Shown here piece by piece: positions 12,318 through 23,619 of a stretch of DNA of 64,000 nt. The notes under the pieces were generated by a model. The model searched no databases and had not been told where the DNA came from. It was given only the letters and a program-made list of their open reading frames with translations. Numbering within the stretch: the first letter of the stretch is position 1; each line of letters begins with the position of its first letter. A program made the translations under genes and the position numbers. The DNA lies in the NCBI RefSeq assembly GCF_963583255.1, contig NC_084805.1, forward strand, positions 7,494,827-7,558,826, given 5' to 3'. Source of the DNA: Pyrus communis (Eukaryota > Streptophyta > Magnoliopsida > Rosales > Rosaceae).

Positions 12318-12710
12318 ACCATCTTTAACTGTTGGGCTAAAAGCCAAATTTTTTAGTTCGGAAAATTTGTCTTTTAACCCAGAAATAGCTTTTCTGCTCC
12401 AACTATTTTGGTTTAAAATTTTAGCCTGAGATTATTAAAGAATGAACTTAGGCTAATTTTTTTTAAAATCAATTTTTCTTTTAAAACAAATAAATATGTA
12501 GACTATTGTAAATTAATTTTATGAACATTTTGATCAAAAAAAATTTTAATTCAGATAAAAATTGAAAAATTACTAAATTTTTCACAAAGCAAGCCTTAGA
12601 CTTTCACCAATCTTTCAATTTTCACCAATCGTTCAACACCCAACTTTCAACTTTTACCAACCGTTCAACACCAAACTTTAAACTTTCACTAACTCTTCAT
12701 CAATCATCCT

Positions 12711-12720
12711 CTATATAAAA
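12711..12720 (+). promoter_or_regulatory. TATA box of the left palindrome arm
   Basis: CTATATAAAA lies about 120 bp upstream of the transposase ATG at 12837, a normal plant core-promoter distance. Its mirror copy is present in the right arm, so transcription from both would run toward the centre. Confidence 0.5.
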
Positions 12721-12836
12721 ACAGGTCCAATATTGGTTGATCACACAATCTTTCAACCTTCAATCATCCTCTATATTCACCAATCCTTCAACTTTCAAAG
12801 AGTTTTTGTTTTCTAAAAATCCTCAATATATCATCA

Positions 12837-13745
12837 ATGGGTGATAGAAGAAGGCGTAGCAGGGCAATGCAGATGACACAATACCAAGCAAGGCTTGACA
12901 TTGAAGATGCATAATTGATCAACGCCGAAGCTGTACTTGTAAACTTGTTTATGCAATATGAGCACCATGACAAATTTAGCCATCGTGGTTCTGTCACGGG
13001 GTGTTCATTCGTGCAACGTGAAAGAGAAGAATGTCATGACCAAATGATGAAAGATTATTTCATCGAGCGCCCAAGATTTCCTGCTCATGATTTTTGGAGG
13101 CAGTTTCGGATGAGGAGAGAGCTTTTTGAAAGTATCTTGAACGCATTTGTCAATCATGACCACTACTTTGCAAAGAAGATAGATGTCGTAAGCTGACAAA
13201 GTCTATCACCTTATTAGAAGCTCACATCTGCATTTCGGATGCTAGCTAATGGGTGCTTTGCTGACTCAACTGACGAGTATTGTCGACTTGCGGATAGTAC
13301 TGCTATTGAGAACCTGAAGCGCTTCTGTTAGGCAATTCAAGCCATATATGGAGCCACATACCTCCACAAAGCCAAATTGTGAAGACTTGAAAAGGCTTCT
13401 ACGCAAGGCAGACAAAAGAGGCTTTCTTGGCATGATAGGAAGTCCTGATTGTATGCATTGGGAGTGGAAGAATTCTCCTACTGGTTGGGCTGGCTAATTC
13501 AAGGGCCGTCATAACAAGCCAACCATCGTGTTGGAAGTTGTGGCGTCTTACGACACATGGATTTGACATGCATTCTTCAGCGTTCCCGGATCAAACAACC
13601 ATATCAATGTTCTTTGGTCTTCTCCTCTGTTCGATGATGTTGTGAATGGATGAGCACAAGAATTTCAGTATAAGGTAAATGGTAATAGGTATGAGCTAGG
13701 TTATTACATAACTGATGATATTTATCCTAGTTGGTCTATCTTTGT
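12837..13745 (+). pseudogene. Left-arm Harbinger transposase, heavily broken
   Basis: Reading starts at ATG 12837 (MGDRRRRSRAMQMTQYQ) and meets TAA after about 25 codons. Further stops and frame changes follow, for example the TAG at 13329. Family words are still readable: HDFWRQFRMRRELFESIL at 13087-13140, then the GSPDCMHWEW catalytic block near 13440. Compared with the right arm, this copy has more lesions. It ends at the palindrome centre, so the C-terminal third, including the catalytic Glu region, is missing. Confidence 0.8.
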
Positions 13746-13848
13746 GAAAAGTTTTTCTTATCCCGATAGTGCAAAGACTTTTGACAGACTTTTCTCAAAA
13801 GTTCATCTTTGCACTATCGGGATGAGAAAAACTTTTGACAAAGGTAGA

Positions 13849-14744
13849 TTAACTCGGATAAATACCATCAGTTAGGTAGTAACCTAGCTCATACCTATTA
13901 CCATTTACCTTATACCGAAATTTTGGTGCCCATCTATTCACAACATCATCGAACATAGGAGAAGACCAAAGAACGTTGATATCGTTGTTTAATCCGGGAA
14001 CGCCGAAGAATGCATGCCAAATCCATGTGTCATAAGACGCCATAACCTTCAGCACGATGGTTGGCTTGTTATGACGGCCCTTGAATTGGCCAGCCCAACC
14101 AGTATGACAATTCTTCCATTCCCAATGCATACAATCGAGACTTCCTATCATGCTAGGGAAGCCTCTTTTGTCTGCCTTGCGTAGAAGCCTTTTCAAGTCT
14201 TCACGATTTGGCTTGCAGAGGTATGTGGCTCTATATATGGCTTGAATTGCCTGACAGAAGCTCTTCAGGTTCTCAATAGTAGTACTCTCCGCAAGTCGGC
14301 AATACTCGTCAGTTGAGTCAGCAGAGCACCCATTAGCTAGCATCCGAAATGCAGATGTGAGCTTCTGATGAGGTGATAAACTTCGTCGGTCTATGATATT
14401 TATCTTCCTTACAAAGCAGTGGTCATGATTGACATCTGCATTTAAGATGCTTTCAAAAAGCTCTCTCCTCATCCGAAACCACCTCCGAAAATCATGAGTA
14501 GGAAATCTCGGGTGCTCGATGAAATAATCTTTCATCATTTGGTCATAACATTCTTCTCTATCAGGTTGCACAAATGAACGCCCCGTGACAGAATCACGAT
14601 GGCTAGATTCGCCATGGTGCTCATATTGCATAAACAAGTTTACAAGTTTAGCTTGGCGTTGATAGGTTCTACATCCTCAATGTCAAGCTTTGCTTGTTAT
14701 TGTGTCATCTGCATTGCCCTGCTACGCCTTCTTCTGGCACCCAT
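13849..14744 (-). pseudogene. Right-arm Harbinger transposase, 3'-truncated
   Basis: The family start lies at ATG 14744, but a stop follows after 15 codons. The long open frame then runs from Met at 14637 for 262 aa. It shows FRRWFRMRRELFESIL, then IGSLDCMHWEWKNC with the first catalytic Asp, then GVPGLNNDINVLWSS with the second Asp, and ends at LTDGIYPS just before the palindrome centre. Intact relatives continue for about 100 further residues with the catalytic Glu, which is absent here. It resembles plant ALP1/HARBI1-like proteins. Because the triad is incomplete, it should be catalytically dead. Confidence 0.85.
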
Positions 14745-14862
14745 TGATGAGATATTGAGGATTTTTAGGAAACAAAAACTCTTTGAAAGTTGAAAGATTG
14801 GTGAATATAGAGGATGATTGAAGGTTGAAAGATTGTGTGATCAACTAATATTGGACCTGTGT

Positions 14863-14872
14863 TTATATAAAG
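14863..14872 (-). promoter_or_regulatory. TATA box of the right palindrome arm
   Basis: The complement reads CTTTATATAA, about 120 bp upstream of the right-arm ATG at 14744. It mirrors the left-arm TATA box. Confidence 0.5.
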
Positions 14873-15269
14873 GATGATTGATGAACGGTTGGTGAAAGTT
14901 GAAAGTTTGGTGTTGAAAAGTTGGTGGAAGTGGTGAAAGTTGAAAGTTTGGTGTTGAACGGTTAGTGAAAGTTGAAAGGTTGGTGAAAGTTGAAAGCTTG
15001 CTTTGTGAAAAATTTAGTGATTTTTAAATTTTTATTGGAATTTAAATTTTTTTAGATTAAAATATTCATAAAATTAATTTACTACATATTTATTTATTTT
15101 TTTAAAAAAGTTTGATTTAAGAAAAAATATTAGCCTAAGTTTATTCTTTAATAATTCTGGACTAAAATTTTAGGCCAGAAGGGTTGGAGCAGAAAAACCA
15201 TTTCTAGGCTAAAAGCCAAATTTTCCGGGCTAAAAAATTTGGCTTTTAGCCCAAGGGTTGGAGATGGTA

Positions 15270-15541
15270 GTGTCTAGGGTTGGACCAGGAGGGATCTTTT
15301 TAACGCCTTCATTTTTCTTTCTTATTGGAGTTATTTCACATAGACTTGCCATGGTAAGGAAGTAGGGAGGAATAAGCACACTTGGGGAGTGCAGTAAATC
15401 AGAGTTGTATGCTGGGTTTTGGAATGATGAATCGGTCCAATCGAGCACGTCTGGGATATTTTTCACAATAACGGAATCGTTATACTTGATTCCATTGTGT
15501 TCATCGTCATAGAACTTGATGGGGGTCTTGAAAAACAAGTA
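15270..15541 (-). CDS. Unidentified ORF fragment abutting the palindrome
   Basis: A frame of about 90 aa on the - strand begins near 15541 and runs leftward until it enters the palindrome terminus, which supplies its last residues and stop. I do not recognise it. The composition is protein-like, with a run of mixed residues such as SVIVKNIPDVLDWTDSSF, and no low complexity. It may be an exon of a gene cut by the insertion, or chance coding. No splice partner was found upstream. Confidence 0.25.
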
Positions 15542-16950
15542 ATTTACGTTGGGCCTTTATTTCTTTTGTTAGGTTCATTAGGGTTTTTATTGGTTGGAAG
15601 ATTGGAATACCTACCTAGTTATTTTGGTTGGAATTTATATCTCTATTTCCTTCTCAGCAAATAATTTTATTTTTCACCAGGTTTCGTTGGAATTGATCAA
15701 TATATCTTGAAACAAACAAAAAGGAAACAAAAGACAAAACATAAATGACCAACTAAGCCATGCCGCCCATAGTGTCTGTGTTTTACTAAAATTTGGGTAA
15801 GGGAATCATGTCATTCAACTATTTTTTTAGTCTACTTACACGCAAAGAATCTGAAAAGTGCAAGTTTTATCTTAAAATTCGTAATCAAATACCAAAAAAA
15901 CAACAGATATTGAATCAACTAGGGGGAACTAGTTTTGAATTCATTTTCTTCTCCTTTTTTTAGGCTTTTTGATTCGTTCATTTTCTCATTTTGATTAAGT
16001 GAACATACCCCTCTCTTCTACTTGTAAGTGTTCGCTTATAAAACGTACCAGGACGTAAAAAGTAATGTTTGCCTACTTTTATTTTTTCAACAAGTAGCAA
16101 TTTGCCGCATTCAAAAAGACTGCAGAGGAATGTATAATTAATTTTATGAATAACATAATGATTTTTGGAGTTTCAAACAAAATTATTGAAAACTTGGTCC
16201 TCATTGTTAATTGAAATAGAATTATCAGAAAACGAGTGCCGGAAATAAAACCTACTGTCCACCAGATGGAGCGGCATAAACAGAAACAAGATACTAAAAA
16301 AAAAAAAAAAAAAAAAAGGTTTGGATTGGATTGGATTGGATTGGATAGAAGAAAAAAATGTGTGGAAAGTTACTAGTAAACGCCGTGTGATGATTAAAAA
16401 CAGGCATTTATCAGCGAAACCCTCCACAGACTTTGTTATTGGCCTCCTATGAATCAGATAAAGCACCTTTTCTCTGCTTTTCTGGGATTAATGAAGGCAC
16501 CAACCACGACCACAACACAACACAATTTCTACCCTTTTCTGCGATTAATGAGGGCACCCCAAACCCACAAAATTATTTAACAAGAAACGAAAAACCTGAA
16601 GAAAAAACCGAGAGAGATAAGCAGGAGCTTTGAGGTTTGAAGTGACCAGGCGTCTTGTTTTTTGTTTACTTGGCTGCCTCCAAAGTGTGTTTTTATAGTC
16701 GAGGCTCGAGGGAGATGAAACCCTAAAAACGTTTGTTGAATTTTCTATTACGCTTTCGGCCCTTCAACTTTGTTGTTTTCCTTTATATGCGCCTCACTGT
16801 TATGGACAATTGCAATTGGGCTTACAATGGCAATCACCCTGCGTTTATCCAACTCTAGTAGGTATGGGTTGGCCCGCCAAATTAGAGTCCAATACAATTC
16901 CAGAATATTATTAGAACTGTAAAATTTTAAGAAAATTAATGACAAAGACC
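15542..16950. other. Intergenic, no gene seen
   Basis: The stretch is AT-rich spacer with an A-homopolymer (about 16297-16317) followed by five tandem TTGGA-type pentamers (16321-16345). Two similar words about 60 bp apart (GGGATTAATGAAGGCACC and GCGATTAATGAGGGCACC near 16487 and 16542) form a short direct repeat. I see no supported coding. Confidence 0.35.
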
Positions 16951-16954
16951 TCAC

Positions 16955-17095
16955 AATAATAATAATTTTTTTTTTCTTTTTAACACATAACGTTAGATTT
17001 TGTTAGATTAGAAGTTAGATTAACCACTAACAGGGTTTGAACCCATGCTGTCATGCAAAGGCTCACACATTTCCACCACTATGGTAAATGGCCAC
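16955..17095 (-). mobile_element. tRNA-derived SINE-like fragment
   Basis: Read on the - strand there is an A-box-like CATAGTGGTGGAAATGTGTG, then a B-box-like GGGTTCAAACCC about 30 bp later, then a tail ending in an A-rich run and ATTATTATTATT. This is the layout of a pol III SINE, not of a tRNA gene: there is no cloverleaf. Exact ends and target duplications are not resolved. Confidence 0.45.
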
Positions 17096-17346
17096 TTGCA
17101 AAGATTTCACAAACTTTAATTTTACAAAAAATGCTTTTCTTACTATATATTTATACCTCATTTATATCATCTCTCTAATAGAGATGAGATCCATATGCGG
17201 TGGCAAACCTACCTCTATTAGAGATGGTACAATTACAAATAGGTGGTAAGTGTAGCATTATTCTTAGTTTTAACCAAAAGCCAACTAAATGAGAAGCAAT
17301 TTTAACCAAAAGCCAACTAATTTAGAGCTTCTCATTGGATATGCTT

Positions 17347-18180
17347 TTTTTTTTTTTTTTTTTTTTTGGGAAAAAGGCTTCTTCACATATAATACAACTA
17401 AAAGATACACAAAAGGAAACCCAAGGCCCAAACATCACACATAAACAAGCAAAACACGGGCCAAAAAAGACAAACTACAAAGGGCCAACTAGTAGTTAAA
17501 GCCCAAAACACACAAAAGAGGTTACAGACACCAGACAAATCTACTACTTTCGCCGCTGTTCTTGATCCGACCAAGTCTTTGTCCACAGCCAAGCATTGCT
17601 AGATCAATTGCAACAACGCACATTGATTAACATCTCGAGCACAGCCACAAATAAAGGATAGCCAGCAAGTGATCGGAAGAAGCCAACTATCAGCATGAAG
17701 TTCATGGCAACCCACGAACAACATTGCCGGAAAAGGCAGAGACAGTGAGAAGGTGGTGGTGTTGAACACCTGAGCCGGTGGGAACACCGGAACTCTACAC
17801 ACCATCTCAAAGTCCCACAACAAGTTGCGGTTTGGAAGCGGTTGCAAATGGAACAAAGAGGAGTAGGAAGGAACGCCGCTAGGGGTAGGAAGCAATGGCC
17901 AAATCGGAAAGGAGAGCAGGGGAAAAAAAAAGGAAGAAGCATCGAGATAAGCAAAAAGAAAAGAAGAAGAAGAACATAAGAAAGAGGACAAGGCATAGAA
18001 GGGGAGAAGAAGAGAAAATAGGAGGAGGAAGAGAAGAGTGGCAATCGACTCCAGCCAAAGCCCGAGTCGGCGCCTAAGAAGGTGGGCAAGATGAAGACCC
18101 TCACCAAAAGGAAGGGAGGAAACTCTCACAGAAGGAGAGAAGGGCTCTCACAGAAGGAGATAATTGATTGACCTTTTTTC
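17347..18180 (-). mobile_element. Non-LTR (L1-like) retrotransposon copy with poly(A) tail
   Basis: On the - strand the element starts near 18180 and ends in a poly(A) tail (T-run 17345-17367 on +). It is flanked by near-identical 16-bp direct repeats: CTCATTGGATATGCTT at 17331-17346 and CTCATCAGATATGCTT at 18181-18196 (14 of 16 match). Tail plus long target duplication indicates target-primed reverse transcription. No reverse transcriptase is present. Overlapping leucine- and serine-rich frames (17599-18129) sit in two registers at once and are probably not coding. The likely reading is an internally deleted L1 that keeps 5' and 3' untranslated parts. Confidence 0.7.
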
Positions 18181-18289
18181 CTCATCAGATATGCTTATTT
18201 GACACTTTACCTTCAACTTTTATCTTGTTCAAAATTTTATCCCTCAAAAACCATGAAGCACGCAAATAGTTAAAACGTATATTAATAAG

Positions 18290-18430
18290 AATTAGGCGTA
18301 AGTGGTGGATTATCCTGATGGTTAGAGTTTTCCTCTTTAATCTACTGTGTCACAAGTTCAAAATTTCCCCATTTTCTTAGCATAATAAATTAGTGTAAAG
18401 GATCCCTTATAAATTTATAAAAATAAAAAA
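18290..18430 (+). mobile_element. tRNA-derived SINE-like fragment
   Basis: A-box-like GATGGTTAGAGTTTTCC and B-box-like CACAAGTTCAAAATTTCC are about 40 bp apart near 18320-18370, followed by an A/T-rich tail near 18415-18430. The spacing fits a plant SINE head. Ends are not resolved. Confidence 0.4.
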
Positions 18431-20471
18431 TTAGGTAGGTCACATTGCACAACATTGCCAATTCAAATTGCATTGTAACCTCATCCATTAAGATTTAAAA
18501 GTGGTGTTGTCATTGATGTCAAGGCAAAGTAAGTTTGCCTTACTTGTCTCCTTCGCACGAGATGCTCTTAAATGATAACTAGTTTCGGCTGAACTCTATA
18601 TCCCCCTTTTGACATCTCAATGCCAATGGCAATGCAGATTACTCTTGTAATGTAGAATATCCCTTGTGGTACAAACTAGGCCTCTCAATTTTCTAAAATT
18701 GTTAGAATATACTAATGTATAACATACATTGTTGAATTTAATAATTGAATGTCGGCTAAAGAGTTCAAAAATATTTTAACAGGTGAGTCTAAGATTCTTA
18801 AAAGCAATGTGGGCCATAATAGAAGGACTCATTTTGTATTGTCGCTTTCATTCTTTTTTACTTCTGGTACAACTGATGCTTAGGTGGAGTCATTAAAGGA
18901 AGAGATTTTTCAGTGTGATGTGTGTGTTAAAAAGTTAATAACTTTAAAAATAAAATTTCTAACTATTTATGTAAAAACACGTGATGTACCACTCGTGTTC
19001 CGGCCATAATGAAAAATTTCTTCACTAAAGGAGAAATAACTTCGTGTGCCATAGGTACACCACTATTGTGTGTCCTGTGCCAATCACACATGATGCTATA
19101 TAATTGGCGTGGAACGCCCTGATGACGGCTTACCCGTGTCATAAAAACCTTTTTTTTTTTTTTTTCTTTGGCATGTTAGGGTAGTTTGACTTTGACATGA
19201 ATGCAATAGCGGATCAAGGCCATAGCTTAAAGGGTGTCAAGGCCAGAATTTATTTTTCTTTCACTAGATTTCAGTTGTTTTGTCCCTTTGATTCTTGATA
19301 ATGTCTAAAAGAAGCAACTTAGTTAAGTGAACGATTTTAGTTTGGTAAGTTTATTTATGAGGTTTTTGATGCTTATATGATGAATTTGTTGCGATTTGAG
19401 AAGTAAGAGAAGAGTTACTTGTTGTGTAACTTCGAAGTATGATCTTTCAACTAAAAAGTAAACGAAAAACACATGCGGGGTCGGTATCCAACTGATAAAG
19501 ATAATGTGACAATGACATGAATTAAACTTGCTTAAAAAACAAGTTTATGGATTAAACAAGAAAGATAGTGTGGCAATGATATGAAAGAGAGCAAAAAGTC
19601 AGAAGATAAGGACACTCAACTCACAATATAAAAGAAACTTAAAGTTCTGCATCCTATCTTTTCTAACTTCTTTTTGTAATTCATCACGTTTGCAATTTTA
19701 TTTATGTTATAAGCTCTAATACATTACATGTAGTATTGATTTCCTGTAAGAAAACTTCATTTGAAGGCACTTCAACTGCTAGCAAGAACTTGCCCAAATA
19801 GGTCCTGATCTTTTGTATTTTGCCTTTCTTTTTGAGTTATTAGTTTATTGTTGGATATTTAATAAGTACTTAACGTCATTTCTTTTCTGTCTTTCATTTT
19901 CATATAGTTTGTCCTACATTTCGTGAGTATATTTATGTGAGGATTGTAAATCTGAGTTGAACCAAGATCCAACCAATTTGTGATTATCATTTGGCATACA
20001 CAAAGAAAATATTTAAAGTCCTTTACAGACAAGGCATAGAAAAGAACTTAACATAGATTTTAACCTCATCTATAGCACAATTTTTTGATTAGAAGTTCAG
20101 TTTACTTGTGGTGCAAGTTTACAATCTAACAATAACTTCATTAGATTTTTTTGTTGGTATTAACTACAATGGCACGCCTGACATAAACCAACAACTCATT
20201 TTAAAAAACTTAGATGTCTTCTTAAGGCGTTGAAAGGCATTTTAAACTGATAAGAGTTACCAAGGAGAATTGTATCGTAAACACAAATATAACTTTAGAA
20301 CACATAATCCAAAAAAAAAAAGAAAAGATAAGATAAAGCTTGATAAAACAAAACACAACGACAGAAATTAACTGAACAGAAGCGTACAAGCTAGCCACAA
20401 CCAACAAAAACAAATTAAGGAGAAACTAAAACAGATGGACATATCATTCCATGCAACACATGCATGCACTT
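18431..20471. other. Intergenic, no gene seen
   Basis: This is AT-rich spacer and then the presumed 3' UTR of the lipid-transfer-protein gene (immediately left of 20472). There is a T-homopolymer at about 19150-19165. I found no supported coding or terminal repeats. Confidence 0.4.
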
Positions 20472-20792
20472 TTAGCAACGGATAGGCTGGCGAAGGTTGC
20501 ATCTGGCAGGAAGCTGCATGGCAAGGTTTGGGTCGATTCCGTAGGCACTGAGAAAGTTTGAGTACTTCTTGAAAAGACAAAGGCATCCGAAGTCCGCGTA
20601 CGAAAGAGCCGAGCAACACAGAGCTGAGGGAGGCGGAGGGTTCGCCCCGCTCACTGAAGGGGCGCATGCATTCAGACCTTCTTTTGTCATGCGGCAAAAA
20701 CTCTCGTCGCTGTTGGCCATCAAGGCGTCGGAGCCAATGGCTACTGCCAAAAGCAATGCCACAAGAACAATAAGCTTTCTGTATGCTTCCAT
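20472..20792 (-). CDS. DIR1-like non-specific lipid-transfer protein
   Basis: A single-exon frame of 106 aa encodes a secreted eight-cysteine lipid-transfer protein closest to DIR1, a lipid carrier linked to systemic acquired resistance in Arabidopsis. An N-terminal signal peptide (MEAYRKLIVLVALLLAVAIG) is followed by the eight-cysteine spacing C-9-C-15-CC-9-CXC-25-C-7-C, with LCCSALSYADFGCLC at the core. I chose the second ATG (20792), which puts the hydrophobic segment at the N terminus; an upstream in-frame ATG at 20813 would add seven charged residues. A proline cluster (NPPPPS) lies where DIR1 has its proline-rich stretch. TATATAA at 20884-20890 lies about 95 bp upstream. No lesions are seen. 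The DIR1 subgroup is my assignment; lipid-transfer protein is near certain. Confidence 0.9.
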   Translation of the reverse strand: MEAYRKLIVLVALLLAVAIGSDALMANSDESFCRMTKEGLNACAPSVSGANPPPPSALCCSALSYADFGCLCLFKKYSNFLSAYGIDPNLAMQLPARCNLRQPIRC

Positions 20793-20883
20793 GTCTCTCT
20801 CTATTTCTCTCACTCACTAATACTATCTTGGATTTCTAGGTGTAGCGATGAACTATGTGAAAGATGGTTTGTGGGATTGGTTA

Positions 20884-20890
20884 TTATATA
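20884..20890 (-). promoter_or_regulatory. TATA box of the DIR1-like gene
   Basis: The - strand reads CTATATAATAA here. A start of transcription about 30 bp downstream would give a 5' UTR of roughly 65 nt, which is normal for a plant gene. Confidence 0.6.
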
Positions 20891-20892
20891 GC

Positions 20893-22216
20893 TAGAAGGC
20901 AAAGGTATATGGGAAATTGGGAATGGTGGGTTGTCTTACTCTTGCCCACTTGTAAATATAAATGGGTATAGATTTGTCACAAACCTCCATACCCTCTTTT
21001 GTGTCTCTTCCCATTATCGCTTGTAAATATAAAAAGAAAATTATCATGCCATAATCAGATATATATTATGTTAATATTGAGATTTGTAGAATGTTTATTT
21101 GCCATACTATCCCCACATTGAGAATTTGAACGATTGATCAAGTTGGTTCTTGCTTGAATGTGTGACTATGATTAACAATTAATTTGACATAATCAACATT
21201 TGTAGCAGAATATAGGTTTGGTATCAAAACATTAGCTAGTCATCCATCACACTAGGTTTAATTGTATTTGTAATATGCATCTTAAATACAAAACCTGACT
21301 TAAAAACACTTGACTCCACATAAAATAAATCATTTTGTAGTTAATATATAGAAACGCATCGAATAGAACCTGTAATTGTGGCATATTATAATTAGCAGCA
21401 TGCATGCATTGCAATGTTAGAACTCGTGACGCAGAGTTGGCGTATTGGGATTACTGTGGGCTCACAGGGCTGTATAGATCACGGAGGTGCATTGGTGATT
21501 GGTCTTTTATGGGGAAGCATTATCCAAATTAATCAATTGTTTACTACCATAATTAAATTAAGGAATGTGATTGTTAATTTGGTGACATGTGACTTCATAT
21601 GCATTTGTTATTCTTGATGGGGATGGAGGTGGAAAAGTCATCAATCAACATGAGTTTATAGGATAATAAGAGCATCTTTAATAGAAGACACAAAATGTAT
21701 CGGATATAAAATATATATCATAATTAAAAATTGTAGATAAAAATTCTAATTTACACATTTTCTATTAAAGTAGAAAGCACTATGTCTCATGTCTCACTAT
21801 CGATCAGTATCAATGCCGTTGTAAAGAAAACTTCAAGGAATATCACGTTTTTTTACCACATTCATGAACGATATGATGTGGCAAATGAGGTGTAATTGTC
21901 AAATCAATGAATAAGTTTATCTCATTGGATTTTGGTACATGTGTCATTGGCCACGTCAACGTTACACATGAATATGTCAAAAAATATGATCTCCCATTTA
22001 TAATGGTTCATTAACTTCATATTGTATCCAATTTTGATTTGTAGCGGACCATTTCAAAAGAAATATTTCAATTGCCATTTATTTTCGTTGCTTTATTTCA
22101 CCTTCTTACGTTATAGTCGTTGAATTTGAGGGTATTCAAGTAGTGATTAATAGTCCAACGGGTAACTCTACTTAGTCTCATGTATTTCAATTACCCCAGA
22201 GCTTCCACGCTCAGTG

Positions 22217-22259
<43 letters not shown>

Positions 22260-22332
22260 ACAGTTTTACTTTTCGAGTGAATCACCTTTCTCCTCTCCTC
22301 CATTGATTCATCATATTCTTTTAAAGTGTTAT
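20893..22332. other. Upstream region of the DIR1-like gene and spacer
   Basis: No gene is supported. The stretch holds a small MITE-like hairpin (21668-21775) and an (AC)n microsatellite of about 38 bp at 22217-22254, just before the LTR retrotransposon. Confidence 0.4.
21668..21775. mobile_element. Short MITE-like inverted repeat
   Basis: CTTTAATAGAA near 21676 is exactly complemented by TTCTATTAAAG near 21760, and further partial complementarity (GACACAAAATGT against ACACATTTTC) extends inward. The left end starts AGAGCATC, a common Tourist-type start. Target duplications are not clear. Confidence 0.45.
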
Positions 22333-22872
22333 TAACACCTTAGGTCAAAGCTAATAGCCTCACGCGCCCACGATGAATGTGTTGGTTGGGGGGGGGGGGA
22401 GGGGCTTTGGTCGAAGAACCTCGGATGCCAAAGTTAGAATTTTGAGAAAAAGTGTTTCGAGAATTTTGAGTATTTAGCAAGAGTGTAGACCTAGGTTTTT
22501 AGAGAAAATTGAGTAGTATATATAGGGCATGGCGAGCCTCCTTGGGGAAGAAGGTGTCCGGCCCTTGGTGGTGTTTTTGAGTGTATTTTGTAGTTAATTG
22601 GTAGTTTAATTAGCCATTAATAGATTAATTGGGTAATAAATCTATTAATTAGCTAATGAACATAATTTAAAAGGAATGTTTTGGGGGTTACCTTGTGGAG
22701 AAGATGGATGAAATAGGTTTTGAATAAATACCTATTTTTGGGCACTTTTGACTTGATTGTGGGATGATTGTCTACTGCTCGCGCATGGGAATTTCTGTGC
22801 TCCTTAAGGGTAATTTTGTCCTTTCTGCCAAAAAATCCACATGCCGTCTCTTGATTATTTTTGGCTCCACAA
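22333..22872 (-). repeat. 3' LTR of the gag-only element
   Basis: A direct repeat of 26356-26894 sharing TAACACCTTAGGTCAA at one end and TTTTTGGCTCCACAA at the other. It contains a G-homopolymer (about 22388-22399) that differs in length and context from its partner. Confidence 0.8.
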
Positions 22873-23619
22873 ATGCCCCACACCTGCTGGGCTGCTCGCA
22901 GGAAAGGGCAACAGGTGTAGAGATCTCTAACTTTGATGTAGATTCTCTCTTGGACTTGGAATTAGATTCTTCTAGGAAAGGGAAATAAATCGCCTCCAAA
23001 GCCTATTTAAGCCTACCTTAAGTAGGGGATTAAATCAATTTTGGAGGGCAATTATTTATACTTACAAGAAAGAGAGAAAGCTAGAGGATATCTGTTCCCC
23101 CTTGCCTAGCACTCTTTTTTGCTTGCCTGTGCAAAGAACCGTTTTTCGTTGATTTCTTTGTCTTCTTTGTGTTGCACTGATGTAAGAAAAACTTAATTCT
23201 CCTATCTTTTTCTTGGGAGGTGCTGCCACGGGGTAGCCGTCAGGGGTAAGGCACGTCGGCTGGCAGGAGCCATGAGTCGACTTGGCATAGGCTAATGAGG
23301 TGGTGTGGCAGGGGCCATTGCTTATGCTGCTCAGCTTGATTGATGCCAAAGATTGGCTCGGCATGTGTCAAGGAAATGGCGTGGCATGGGCAACGGTTTG
23401 GCGCTGCCATGTCTGGGCTGCTTGCTAAAAATGAGGAAACTGCTTGAGTTTGATTTATGAGCTGCTATAGATGGAGTAGTCAAGGATGAAGCTACTAAGA
23501 TCGGAGCTGCTGAAGATGAAGTGTCGGATGAGTGAACTGTTAAGTGCAAAAGTGGCTGCTGCCCCTTGACCATTTGCTACCTAGTTGATCTTTAAGCATT
23601 CAATCTTTTGAGCTATATG

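Larger units (their letters stand above)
12318..15268. mobile_element. Foldback (palindromic) Harbinger derivative
   Basis: The whole 2.95-kb block is one inverted repeat with arms of about 1.47 kb. The outer ends are ACCATCTTTAACTGTTGGGC at 12318 and its complement-like GGGTTGGAGATGGT ending at 15268. The centre is a hairpin: ACTTTTGA (13777-13784), a 10-nt loop (13785-13794), then TCAAAAGT (13795-13802). Each arm carries the 5' half of a PIF/Harbinger transposase. In an 87-nt stretch that I compared by eye, the arms differ at 7 positions. A TAG trinucleotide lies next to each end, but the exact target duplication is uncertain. Confidence 0.85.

Noticed and set aside
17599..18129. Leucine/serine-rich 167-176-aa frames
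   Set aside because: Two overlapping registers are open at once because of pyrimidine-rich composition; no known domain; they lie inside a non-LTR insertion.
20368..20817. 149-aa frame overlapping the lipid-transfer gene on the same strand
   Set aside because: It is out of register with the eight-cysteine pattern and signal peptide; the 106-aa frame explains the sequence.
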